From positions 140,312 to 204,311 of the forward strand of contig DF820468.1 in NCBI GenBank assembly GCA_000739535.1: DNA of 64,000 nt, written 5' to 3'. This stretch comes from Candidatus Vecturithrix granuli (GTDB lineage: Bacteria; Moduliflexota; Moduliflexia; Moduliflexales; Moduliflexaceae). Numbering within the stretch: the stretch's first letter is position 1; every line of letters starts with the position of its first letter. The notes beneath the pieces were generated by a model. That model was given only the letters and a program-made list of their open reading frames with translations, did not search any database and was not told where the DNA came from. Made by a program: the position numbers and the translations under genes. Shown here one piece after another: positions 1 through 8,022 of the stretch.

Positions 1-195
1 CCGGTTCGGAGGGGGAGAGTTGGAAAAGTGCCAGAAATGATAACTCGCTGGCTCTCTACCCTACCCACACAGGGCGGACGGGAAAATTGGGTTGCTGTTC
101 TTTGGGGTTTTGTTGCGCCCGCCCTATGTGGCGCGTTATGCGCGGTTTTCGGCCTCATCAGAAACAAATACGGTGAATACAATAAAAAAGGTTGA
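1..195 (+). CDS. C-terminal end of an unidentified membrane protein (5' end outside window)
   Basis: The frame is open from base 1 to a TGA at 193-195, about 64 codons. The last 50 residues look protein-like: a hydrophobic segment running from a WVAVLWGF stretch to LCAVFGL would form one membrane helix, and a short basic tail (RNKYGEYNKKG) follows. No family is recognised. An internal ATG at 37 could also start a 52-residue peptide, so this may be a tail of a larger gene or a small membrane protein. Low confidence because only the end is visible. Confidence 0.35.
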   Translation, partial: PVRRGRVGKVPEMITRWLSTLPTQGGRENWVAVLWGFVAPALCGALCAVFGLIRNKYGEYNKKG

Positions 196-222
196 CAGAA
201 ATTTCTCTGATGAGCATATGCT
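192..222 (+). promoter_or_regulatory. candidate promoter and operator for the toxin-antitoxin pair
   Basis: A consensus -35 TTGACA lies at 192-197. A weak -10 (TATGCT) follows at 217-222 after a 19-base spacer. It overlaps the perfect 10-base palindrome AGCATATGCT (212-221). Antitoxins of this type repress their own operon by binding palindromes, so this is a reasonable but unproven operator. Confidence 0.25.
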
Positions 223-276
223 GTTATACGCTAAAATTAAGTAAATATCTCATACATCTAAAATAGGGAAACACAT

Positions 277-531
277 ATGCAAGTGACAACAATTCAAAGT
301 GCGAAAAAGAATTTAGAACAACTCGTCTATCAAGTGGAGAGTGATGCTGAACCCATTATGATCTTTCTGGATGATAGCCATAAAGCTATCTTGCTCTCTG
401 AACGAGAGTTTGCGGCATGGCAAGAGACGGAGTATCTCTTATCGAATCCTGCGAATGCAGCTCATCTCCGAAAATCCTTAGAACAAGCCAGAATGGGGCA
501 AGTCAAAGAACGGGAGTTATTGGAGATATGA
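277..531 (+). CDS. yefM: Phd/YefM-family antitoxin
   Basis: An 84-residue protein of usual antitoxin length. The N-terminal half carries the Phd/YefM fold signature: a short beta start, then a helix beginning SAKKNLEQLV, then a strand ending in AILLSEREF. The C-terminal part, with LLSNPANAAHLRKSLEQAR, is the toxin-binding tail seen in YefM proteins. It would neutralise the YoeB-type mRNA interferase encoded next and repress the operon. Its stop overlaps the toxin start (ATGA at 528-531), which implies translational coupling. The antitoxin itself looks intact although its toxin partner is frameshifted. Confidence 0.85.
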   Translation: MQVTTIQSAKKNLEQLVYQVESDAEPIMIFLDDSHKAILLSEREFAAWQETEYLLSNPANAAHLRKSLEQARMGQVKERELLEI

Positions 532-787
532 ACATTGCATTTACTGATGCAGGATGGGAAGATTATCTCTGGTTTCAGCACGATCAACCCCAATTATTGA
601 AACGGATTAACGAATTGATCAAAGATGCCCCAAGCGAACGCCATTTAAAGGCATTGGGAAACCCGCACCATTAAAGCGAGACCTTCGAGGATGCTGGTCA
701 CGAAGAATTACAGACGAACATCGTCTCGTCTATAAAATTGAGCACGAGGAAATATTGATTATTTCTTGTCGCTATCATTACGAATAA
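528..787 (+). pseudogene. yoeB: YoeB-family toxin with a -1 frameshift
   Basis: The first part reads MNIAFTDAGWEDYLWFQ and ends at a stop at 672-674. From about base 641, one frame earlier, translation continues PFKGIGKPAPLK, WSRRITDEHRLVYKI and ISCRYHY to a TAA at 785-787. Together these make a full-length YoeB (about 85 residues), including the conserved C-terminal RYHY. The break lies at about 636-645 and equals loss of one base. YoeB is a ribosome-dependent mRNA endonuclease; as it stands the toxin would be truncated before its catalytic half. A sequencing error cannot be excluded. Confidence 0.8.
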
Positions 788-792
788 CCATA

Positions 793-2326
793 ACTCGATG
801 TTCAAAGTTTTTACATGAAATTTTCCTTGCATAATTGATCTGATATGAGCGCCTTCCTGTCAAGCAATATTTGAGAGGAGGAAAAACAATGCTGATTGGT
901 GAGACCTTCCCGTTTGTGAAAGCCTATATTGAGAGGGAGATCGTGCCTTGCGCAGGTTGAGTTCGAGTGCCGGATTGCGTTCATACCGGAAGATGTGGCT
1001 AGGTTGTTGTCTGTTCGCCATTGTGGTGACCAATTCCGTGTGTTGGAAACGCTTTGAACGGGCAAGCTTGGGGAGGTGGTCACATGCTCGATTATCCTGG
1101 ATCTTTCGTCACCCAAATCGATATTGACATGACCTGCTCCAGGCGAGTGGGCTGGCGCTCGTTGAACGGTATGGGATCACCACAGGCATCGCCGTGGTCG
1201 ATGATACCGACAATCCCCGCTCGAAGACTACAACGCGGTTGTATAAGACGTATCGGCTTCACCATAAGCCGAGTGGCGGGACGGTGAATGGGCAAAGTTT
1301 TGTCTTCCTCGTGTTGGTTACTCCTCTCGTGACCTTTCCCGTCGGGGTTGAGTTTTATATGCCAGATCCCGCGATCACCGAATGGAATCGACGCGATCGG
1401 ATGTTAAAACAGCGAGGCGTGCCTGTCAAAGACCGCCCGGCTCAGCCGTTGCCCGATCCTCGATATCCCACGAAACAAGAGCTTGCCCTTGATCTCCTCG
1501 CCACATTTCGGGGCCATTTTCCCCAGGTTTCCCTCCAATGCACCCTGGCCGATACGCTCTATGGTACGGCCGAGTTTCTGGATATGACCGCGCTAAGTAC
1601 TGGCGGGAAGCAAGTGGTGAGCCAAATTCGGAAAGATCAACATGTCCGGTTCAGAGGGAAAGAGATGACGGTCGAGACCTATTTTCATCAGCATCCCGGC
1701 TCGCCGTTCACCATCATCATTCGCGGTGGTCTCCCCCAGACCGTCATCGTCAGCAGTGCCCGGCTGGTTGTCTGCGCTCAGAAGACGAAACGGTTTGTGA
1801 TTGCCCTGAAATATGAGGGGGAAGAGGAGTATCGGGATCTCGTGGCGATCGACCTGAGTTGGCGAACCCTGGATATTGTCCAGGCTCATCCCTGTCGATG
1901 GCTCGTCGAGGTGTTCTTGCAGGACTGGAGTACGTATGAAGGCTGGAGACAGTTGGCCAAACAGCCTGATGAAAACGGATCTCGCTGCAGCTTGATCCTG
2001 AGTCTCCTGTGCGACCACTGTCTCCTCTTGCATCCGGAACAATCGGTCTGGCTTGATCACCATCTGCCCGCTTGCACAGTGGGAAGCCTGTGCGAGGTCA
2101 TCAAAATGGAAAGCCTGATGCAGTGTGTGGGGGAGATTGTGTCGTCAGAAGACCCAGTCAACGAGTTTGAGAAATTGGCAACCCGAGCGAAGGAGGTGTT
2201 TTCCGTAAGGGATTCATCGAAACATATGATCGGACGAGCCCTGGGACGGTTAGAACCGACGCCATCACTCAAATATCATGCACGGGTCATGATGAACGCC
2301 GCATAAAAAAACTTTGAACATCGAGT
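793..2326 (+). mobile_element. decayed IS4-like insertion sequence with perfect 20-bp terminal repeats
   Basis: The left end 793-812 (ACTCGATGTTCAAAGTTTTT) is the exact reverse complement of 2307-2326. The element is 1534 bp and carries one transposase gene with two inactivating changes. No clear target duplication is visible in the bases just outside the ends. It sits only 5 bases after the stop of the broken yoeB frame, so it inserted immediately behind the toxin-antitoxin operon. It is unlikely to move on its own but could be mobilised in trans because both ends are intact. Confidence 0.85.
889..2306 (+). pseudogene. IS4-type DDE transposase, frameshifted and with an in-frame stop
   Basis: A GGAGG site precedes the ATG at 889. 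The reading frame starts MLIGETFPFVKAY, shifts by one base near 931-938, continues through WKRFERASLGRWS, hits a TGA at 1125-1127, then runs open to the TAA at 2304-2306. The main open part (from the GTG at 1194) shows VVDDTDNPRS with the first catalytic Asp, ADTLYGTAEF with the second, and CRWLVEVFLQDWS, a degenerate IS4 Y-R-E-K region with the catalytic Glu. The intact protein would be about 472 residues. Two independent lesions make it a pseudogene. Confidence 0.85.
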
Positions 2327-2430
2327 AGAAGAAATCAATGGCAAACAGATTTATACTTTCATTATCTGCACCCGATTTGACCGTCCGACCGATATCGCAT
2401 GAGATAATTGAGCCATCTGTTGAAAATATC

Positions 2431-2462
2431 CGTCCCGGCGGACAACCCTGTCCGCCGGGACG
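2431..2462 (-). terminator. hairpin terminator of the dehydrogenase operon
   Basis: A perfect 14-bp stem (CGTCCCGGCGGACA / TGTCCGCCGGGACG) with a 4-base loop lies 10 bases past the stop of the minus-strand gene ending at 2472. On the minus strand it is followed by GATATTTTCA, a short U-rich tract. Confidence 0.6.
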
Positions 2463-2471
2463 GTGTGGTTC

Positions 2472-3491
2472 TCAATCCAGATAGACAACGCGGCGATTTT
2501 TGACGGCATCGGTGGCGGCATACGCCCATCTTACGGCTTCATAACCGTCTTTTAAGCTCACGAGCGGCTGCCGGTTTTCGATGATGCAATTGACAAAATC
2601 CTGCATTTCAGCTAAAAACGTGGGTTCCCAGTATTCAAAAAACCATTCGGCGCATTTGACGGTGACGCCGTTGGCGTTCATCAGGGTCACGCGGTCTTTA
2701 TACGGAGTCGTGCCAATACGGATGCAGCCCTCGCTGCCGTAAATTTCGGTTTCAACATGGTAGCCGTAGGTGCAATTGCGACTGGTCTCGATCTGCCCCA
2801 TCACGCCGTTTTTAAATTCCACTAAAAGGGCGCAATTGTCAATGTCGCCCAGTTCTTTTAAGCCTTCATAGACGTAAGCATCCCCCAATCCATACACGCT
2901 TTTGGCGTCGGAATTCACAAACCAGCGCGCGCAATCGTAATCATGCGTCAGCATATCCAGCACCAGTCCGCCGCTTTTGGGGCTGAATTTGATGATAAAT
3001 TCCGCCATCGCGGCCGGATCGCGGTTAATCATTCTGATCTGAATCGGTTTGCCGATAAAGCCCTCGTCTATTTTCTTCCTGGCGGCCTGCACCGATTGGT
3101 CGAAGCGGCGATTATACCCCACCTGAAACCTCATGCCGGCGTTGGCCTCCACTGCGGCTTTAATCTGGTCTATTTCCGCCAGGGTCATGCCGATTGGCTT
3201 TTCGGTATAGACATTCTTCCTTCCGATTTTGGCGGCGTCACAGATCATGACCGCATGTTCCTGCGAGGACGAGGCGATGACAATCCCATCCAGATCAGGA
3301 TTCTCAAGAATTTCTTTGTAATCTTTCGTGACGTATTTGGGGGTCATCTCTTTGGAGACTGCATCCAACTCATCCTGCACAATGCTGCATATTGCGGTTA
3401 ATTCGGCGTTTTGAATGTGATAGTGAATATTCTCCGCATGTTTGCGCCCTAATCTTCCCAACCCGATAATGCCTAATTTGACTTTCCCCAT
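2472..3491 (-). CDS. iolG: Gfo/Idh/MocA oxidoreductase, inositol 2-dehydrogenase type
   Basis: A 339-residue protein of normal family length. The N-terminal Rossmann fold has the dinucleotide motif GIIGLGRLGRKH, and EKPIG follows near residue 97, carrying the conserved catalytic Lys. GYNRRFD and DMLTHDYD match the inositol dehydrogenase subgroup, where the HD-D pair holds the active-site Asp and His. The expected reaction is NAD-dependent oxidation of myo-inositol or a similar polyol to the 2-keto form. It is the last gene of a minus-strand group with a zinc dehydrogenase (17 bases upstream) and an SDR. The exact sugar is not settled by sequence. Confidence 0.8.
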   Translation of the reverse strand: MGKVKLGIIGLGRLGRKHAENIHYHIQNAELTAICSIVQDELDAVSKEMTPKYVTKDYKEILENPDLDGIVIASSSQEHAVMICDAAKIGRKNVYTEKPIGMTLAEIDQIKAAVEANAGMRFQVGYNRRFDQSVQAARKKIDEGFIGKPIQIRMINRDPAAMAEFIIKFSPKSGGLVLDMLTHDYDCARWFVNSDAKSVYGLGDAYVYEGLKELGDIDNCALLVEFKNGVMGQIETSRNCTYGYHVETEIYGSEGCIRIGTTPYKDRVTLMNANGVTVKCAEWFFEYWEPTFLAEMQDFVNCIIENRQPLVSLKDGYEAVRWAYAATDAVKNRRVVYLD

Positions 3492-3508
3492 TGTTATTTC
3501 CCTCCTGA

Positions 3509-4561
3509 TTAGAACGTCAACATGACTTTGAAGGCATGCTCTTTATCATGAATTGCCACGTCAAAAGCTTCATGGATCCGGTCAAATGGAAAATGATGAG
3601 TGTTCAGGGCGGCGAAATCATAGTGCGTGCGAATCCGGTGCATAAATTTGATGGTGCGCTGCGCAAAGTTTTTGGTGCCTCCTGCACCGGTGATATCCAG
3701 GGTTCTCCAGATGGTTTTGCCAATTTCAATGGGGATTTTCCGTCCGATCGAGTGTCCGATCAGCCGCACTCTGCCACTGTGCCCGGCAATATCAAACAGC
3801 GACGCGATGGCGGCGTTGTTGCCGGAACATTCGACGACGACGCTACCCATTTCTCCATCGGTCAGTTTTGCAATTTGCTCGACGACGCTGCCCTCAGCGG
3901 GATCAATGACGACATCTGCGCCATATTGCAAAGCTCTTTCTCGTCTGGTTTTGACCGGATCAACGGCGGTTGTCCTGGCATTCGCGGTTTTAGCAACCAT
4001 CAGAGCGGAGATTCCAACCGGCCCGATCCCCATAATTATTGCGGTATCACTCGCATCAATATAGCCGCCGTTGCCCCAAATGCCAAAATACCCGATGGAA
4101 AAGGTTTCAACCCAGCCGGCATCTTGATAGGCCCATTCATCAGGAACACAGTGGATATACTGCTCTTCAACCACCATGTATTCGCCCATGCCTCCGGGTG
4201 AATCCGGACGAAAACCGGCTTCCCGCATGTTCAGACAGGCCGAAGGCATGAGTCCGTTCTGACAATTGCGGCACACGCCGCAGTGCATCACGCAGTCGCC
4301 CGTGACCTTATATCCGGGTTTCAGCGTGGTCACATCGCTGCCGATGTCAGCGATTTGCCCGCCCCATTCGTGGCCCGGAGTATAGGGGCCTAAATCGTAG
4401 CGTCCTTCTTTGGAATGTCCTTCAAAACATTCGGCGTCAGAGCCACAAATCCCGCAGGCGCCGACTTTGATCAACACCTGATTCGGTTTGAGTTTCGGCA
4501 CTTCAACTTCTTCAACGCGTAAATCCCGCGGTCCATGTAAAAACGCCACTTTTGCTTTCAT
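3509..4561 (-). CDS. zinc-dependent MDR dehydrogenase (sorbitol / scyllo-inosose dehydrogenase-like)
   Basis: A 350-residue medium-chain dehydrogenase. Catalytic zinc ligands are seen in GACGICGSDAE and PGHEWGG, structural zinc ligands in CGVCRNCQNG followed by a fourth Cys, and the NAD site in GIGPVG. An in-frame ATG lies 7 codons further upstream (4582), but a perfect AAAGGAGG sits just before the ATG at 4559-4561, so the shorter start is chosen. It probably oxidises a polyol or keto-inositol in the same pathway as the neighbouring inositol dehydrogenase. The pairing resembles the IolG/IolM pair described for Thermotoga, but substrate assignment here is inference. Confidence 0.8.
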   Translation of the reverse strand: MKAKVAFLHGPRDLRVEEVEVPKLKPNQVLIKVGACGICGSDAECFEGHSKEGRYDLGPYTPGHEWGGQIADIGSDVTTLKPGYKVTGDCVMHCGVCRNCQNGLMPSACLNMREAGFRPDSPGGMGEYMVVEEQYIHCVPDEWAYQDAGWVETFSIGYFGIWGNGGYIDASDTAIIMGIGPVGISALMVAKTANARTTAVDPVKTRRERALQYGADVVIDPAEGSVVEQIAKLTDGEMGSVVVECSGNNAAIASLFDIAGHSGRVRLIGHSIGRKIPIEIGKTIWRTLDITGAGGTKNFAQRTIKFMHRIRTHYDFAALNTHHFPFDRIHEAFDVAIHDKEHAFKVMLTF

Positions 4562-4675
4562 TGGTTTGACCTCCTTTTTCATTTAGGATTCCATTGAGAG
4601 TTTTTAATAATACCACATCAAGTAAACCAAACTCACTGTTTCAAAGCTACATCGCTTTTTCATCATTCATTGGTG

Positions 4676-5458
4676 TTAATCCCAGGCACCCATCACTTTT
4701 TGATCGAAATCCACTAAGGCGCCGGTCATCATTTCTGAGCGATCGCTCAGCAGATAGGCGATCAGATACGCAATGTCACGCGGCCGGAGCAGGCGGCCGA
4801 AGGGTTGGGCAGCATCAGCCTTTTCGAGCCAATTATCCGGCTGCCCCATATATTTCTGATTCTTATGTTCCTGGGGTGTCGCGGTCCAGCCCATATTAAT
4901 GCCATTGACCCGAATTCTGTTCAACAGCAGGGAATGGGCAACATTTTTGGTCAGGGTGGCAAGCGCGCCCTTTGACGCGGAATAGGGAGTAATATACGGT
5001 TTCCCGCCGTAACACGTATCGCTGATAATATTGACAATGCTTCCGCCTTTCTGCTCTCGCTTCATGACTCTGGCGGTTTCCTGCATCAGAATAAAAGGCG
5101 CACGTACATTGATAGCGAAGATTTCATCCCACAATGCTACGGTGGTATCGTCAAGCGTGCCGCGTTTTGTATTTCCGGCAGCATTCACCAGGCCATTGAT
5201 CCGCCCGAATTTCTGGTCGCAGGTATGCACCACATTGCGGCAATCAGCTTCTATGGTTAAATCTGCCTGAACATATTCACACGCACAGCCACTATCTCTG
5301 ATTTCTTTCGCAGCGTTTTCTCCGTTTTGGGCGTTGCGACCGCAAATCACGATCCCTTCAGCGCCTTCCTCGGCAAGGTGAAGCGCGATTCCTTTGCCTA
5401 ATCCTTGCGTTCCGCCAGTCACAATACATATTTTCCCTTGTAATAATTCCCCCCTCAT
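4676..5458 (-). CDS. short-chain dehydrogenase/reductase (SDR)
   Basis: A 260-residue classical SDR. The cofactor motif TGGTQGLGKG is near residue 15, NAAG near residue 92, and the catalytic Ser-Tyr-Lys set lies in the region IISDTCYGG to YSASKG. A GGAGGAG site lies just before the ATG at 5458. It is the first gene of the minus-strand group with the zinc dehydrogenase and the inositol dehydrogenase. An oxidoreductase role in polyol or sugar-acid catabolism is likely; the substrate is unknown. Confidence 0.85.
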   Translation of the reverse strand: MRGELLQGKICIVTGGTQGLGKGIALHLAEEGAEGIVICGRNAQNGENAAKEIRDSGCACEYVQADLTIEADCRNVVHTCDQKFGRINGLVNAAGNTKRGTLDDTTVALWDEIFAINVRAPFILMQETARVMKREQKGGSIVNIISDTCYGGKPYITPYSASKGALATLTKNVAHSLLLNRIRVNGINMGWTATPQEHKNQKYMGQPDNWLEKADAAQPFGRLLRPRDIAYLIAYLLSDRSEMMTGALVDFDQKVMGAWD

Positions 5459-5844
5459 GAGTTCTCCTCCTGGTCTATATAGATGATTTTACACACTCTC
5501 ATCTCATTTATTGACAACAGATAATTTAAAAATAACGTTAATAATCTTCAATTAATATTTTTTAATAAAATTCATGTTGAAAGCATGAGAAAAAATTAAA
5601 AATAGAAATTGTCAAGTATTAATTAATTGTGAGCTTAAATTAACACAACTTTCCGAAACAACAAATCCCAAAGCCAATTCGACCTTGATCAGAACCTACC
5701 TCACAACCCTGACACGGCATGATATTAAAGAACTCTCCCGCGATCGAAATGTCAGCGCGTATGCCCGTGAAAGGTTTCGACGAGCGCAAGTCCAATTTCA
5801 CACGACATTTTTCCAGAAGGACCCATCATGATCAATGAATATGA
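5459..5844. other. A+T-rich intergenic region with candidate minus-strand promoter
   Basis: No gene is supported here. The 5500-5640 part is very A+T-rich. On the minus strand it contains two -35-like boxes (TTGACA near 5612 and TTGTCA near 5513) that could drive the dehydrogenase group, but neither has a convincing -10. From about 5640 to 5833 an open plus-strand frame without a start reads LTRHDIKELSRDRN and ends in QKDPS. It looks like the tail of a decayed gene that I cannot identify. Confidence 0.35.
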
Positions 5845-6009
5845 AGTTTTTATAAACGCAAAACTTCCGGTCAGCAGATTCATGATAAAAGTTATGCCGA
5901 CAAATATCTCAGCAGCGGGAAAAAGATGACCCTGATCGACATCAATTTCAGTACCGAACATAAAAATATAGCAGAGTGGAAGGTCGAAGAGGTATATAAA
6001 GAACGATGA
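5845..6009 (+). pseudogene. C-terminal remnant of a DUF1703-type PD-(D/E)XK nuclease protein
   Basis: A start-less plus-strand frame reads GQQIHDKSYADKYLSSGKK, then IDINFSTEHKNIAEWKVE, and ends at a TGA at 6007-6009. The pattern QI-x4-YADKY-x4-K followed by INFS-x-E-x4-WKVE is what I recall as the C-terminal end of the AAA-ATPase/PD-(D/E)XK (DUF1703) family, which is often present in many copies. Only about 54 codons remain and the frame is closed upstream at 5842, so this is a fragment left by deletion. Confidence 0.5.
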
Positions 6010-6153
6010 AAAAGATTGTCTGTCTGTTGATAGTATATCCGTGTTGAGAATAGCACAAGAGATTTGTACATAAATGCTCTGGGTATATGATATGCGTTCG
6101 AGCATCATCGGTATCCAGGTCGAGCACCCTACCGATAAAGCATGATGTTCATG

Positions 6154-6978
6154 TTAATCAATGGCGCCCTGGGTGAGGCCGCGAATGAAATCGCGCTGGA
6201 AAATCAGGTACAGCACGATCATGGGGAAGGTGATGATCGTCACGCCGGTCATGATTTTGGGGATGTCAGAGAGGTATTTCCCCTGAAATTGAGCCAGTCC
6301 CAGGGGCAAAGGCATGAGCCTTGTACTTGAAATCAACACCAGGGGAAGCAAAAATTCATTCCAGGTCCAGATTGAGATAAAAATTCCGGCCGCGATAATC
6401 GCCGGTTTAGCAATTGGAACCAGGATTTTCCAGAGCACATCGCGGTCTGACGCTCCATCCACGACCGCAGCTTCCGCTAACGTTTTCGGAATTCCCTGGA
6501 AAAACGCCCGCAGCAGTAGCGCGCCAAAGGACGCGCTCATCCCGATTTGCGGCAGAATCAATGCCCAATAGGTATTGAGCAGGTTGAGGCGATTCATCAA
6601 ATCGTAGAGAGGAATCATGAAAAGTTCGGCCGGCAGAATGAAACCACCCAATAGCAGGTAAAAAAGCAGCGAACTCCCTCTAAATTGCATATTCGCAAAC
6701 GCATATCCGGCTAAAATCGAAAAGAGCAGCGAAATCACGACGACCGGTACCAAAACGATGACGCTATTCAGAAAATAGCGGCCAAATCCACTGTTAAGCC
6801 AGACATCCGAAAATTTTCCCCAATGCCATTGTTGCGGCAATTGCAGGGGGCCACCCAGAATCAAATCGCGTTGCGTCTTAAAGGCCGTCAACCAGGTCAG
6901 CGCAAAAGGGCCGACGGAAATAATCAGAAACACGATTAAAATTAGATACACGATCACGGATTTCAATGGTTTTTTCAT
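6154..6978 (-). CDS. sugar ABC transporter permease, MalG type
   Basis: A 274-residue inner-membrane protein with six predicted membrane helices, the first at residues 9-31. The EAA loop, EAAVVDGASDRDVLWKILVP, contacts the ATPase subunit. The family (CUT1) carries oligosaccharides, glycerol-phosphate or polyols into the cell together with a MalF-type permease, a binding protein and an MsmX/MalK ATPase. It overlaps the upstream permease gene by 4 bases (6975-6978). No ATPase gene lies nearby, so a shared ATPase is likely. The binding-protein gene of this system is damaged. Confidence 0.9.
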   Translation of the reverse strand: MKKPLKSVIVYLILIVFLIISVGPFALTWLTAFKTQRDLILGGPLQLPQQWHWGKFSDVWLNSGFGRYFLNSVIVLVPVVVISLLFSILAGYAFANMQFRGSSLLFYLLLGGFILPAELFMIPLYDLMNRLNLLNTYWALILPQIGMSASFGALLLRAFFQGIPKTLAEAAVVDGASDRDVLWKILVPIAKPAIIAAGIFISIWTWNEFLLPLVLISSTRLMPLPLGLAQFQGKYLSDIPKIMTGVTIITFPMIVLYLIFQRDFIRGLTQGAID

Positions 6979-7856
6979 AATCGTTCTTCGCGTACATGAA
7001 TCGTGATGATCACGACCAGGAAAATGAGCAAGGTTAACAAAACTGCAATCGAAGTCGCATAGCCCATACGATTATACTCAAAGGCGTTCTTGAACACATA
7101 GAGGGAAATCGGGAGGGTTGAGGTTCCCGGCCCGCCGTTGGTAGTGACATACACCACTGCAAACACCCGCAAAGCTCCGGTCAGGGTCATGACCAGACAG
7201 ACTGTAATTTCACGTTGCAGTTCCGGCAAGGTGATGTGCCAGAATTGCCGGATGGCATGAGCGCCGTCGAGTTTGGCGGCGTCGTACAAGGCTTCATCAA
7301 TTTTCTGCATGCCGGCCAGAAAGATGACCATACAAAAGCCATACCAGAGCCAGGCTCCGATTCCGCCGACCGCCATAATCGCGACGTCAAAATCTCCCAG
7401 CCAGGCGCGTCCCCATTGCCGAACGCCAATAATGGTCAGGAGGTTGTTCAATACCCCAAAGGCCGGATTATAAATCCAACTCCAGATGACACCGACCGCC
7501 ACTAAGGGCACAACCTGCGGCATAAACAACCCGACCCGGAACATATTGATCCCTTTTAGTCGTGAACGCCCGATTAAGGAAGCGAGCAGCAACCCTAAGG
7601 CCAAAGGAATCGCTGCGAAGAATAGCATAAAGATCAGGTTATTTTTCAGCGCAATCCACACCAGAGGATCATCAAACAGGGCTTTAGTGTAATTGGCAAA
7701 GCCGATAAAACGCGGGCGGCTTAATCCATCCCATTCGGTAAAGCTATACCAAAAACTCGCCAGAGACGGATAGAGCACAAATATCCCATAAGACAGCATT
7801 GCCGGAGCAATGTAGAAATAGGGTTTATACTTCAGACTTGCAGCCTGGGGTCTCAT
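6975..7856 (-). CDS. sugar ABC transporter permease, MalF/UgpA type
   Basis: A 293-residue membrane protein of CUT1 type with about six helices. The EAA-like loop reads DAAKLDGAHAIRQFWHITLP, and a typical VVYVTTNGGPG segment precedes the last helices. AAGGAAAG lies before the ATG at 7856. It pairs with the MalG-type permease that overlaps its 3' end. A terminator-like hairpin at 7977-8012 lies between it and the truncated binding-protein gene, which would have been transcribed first. Confidence 0.9.
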   Translation of the reverse strand: MRPQAASLKYKPYFYIAPAMLSYGIFVLYPSLASFWYSFTEWDGLSRPRFIGFANYTKALFDDPLVWIALKNNLIFMLFFAAIPLALGLLLASLIGRSRLKGINMFRVGLFMPQVVPLVAVGVIWSWIYNPAFGVLNNLLTIIGVRQWGRAWLGDFDVAIMAVGGIGAWLWYGFCMVIFLAGMQKIDEALYDAAKLDGAHAIRQFWHITLPELQREITVCLVMTLTGALRVFAVVYVTTNGGPGTSTLPISLYVFKNAFEYNRMGYATSIAVLLTLLIFLVVIITIHVREERL

Positions 7857-7976
7857 ACTTTCCTTTTAGTAGTCATGAATAAATTCTTTTAACTTTTCAT
7901 ATCATAAAAACACTTGTTTTCAGGCAATATTCAGAAATCCTTTTCCTATTCCTATGAGAAATCCTTGTAGTTACTT

Positions 7977-8012
7977 AAAAAAACCGGGTTTCTCGAAGAA
8001 ACCCGGTTTTTC
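7977..8012 (-). terminator. hairpin, family A repeat (AAACCGGGTTTC)
   Basis: A perfect 12-bp stem, 7981-7992 with 7998-8009, loop TCGAA. A-rich on the left and T-rich on the right, so it can end transcription on either strand; on the minus strand it follows the truncated binding-protein gene. The same hairpin sequence recurs at many gene ends in this window. Confidence 0.6.
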
Positions 8013-8022
8013 TGCCTGGATA

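Noticed and set aside
636-650. Programmed -1 frameshift in yoeB
   Set aside because: No slippery heptamer followed by a strong structure is seen, and YoeB genes are normally unframeshifted, so mutation or sequencing error is preferred.
1125-1127. TGA in the transposase as a selenocysteine codon
   Set aside because: The gene also has a frameshift, the position is not a catalytic Cys in this family, and no SECIS-like hairpin follows. A point mutation is the simpler reading.
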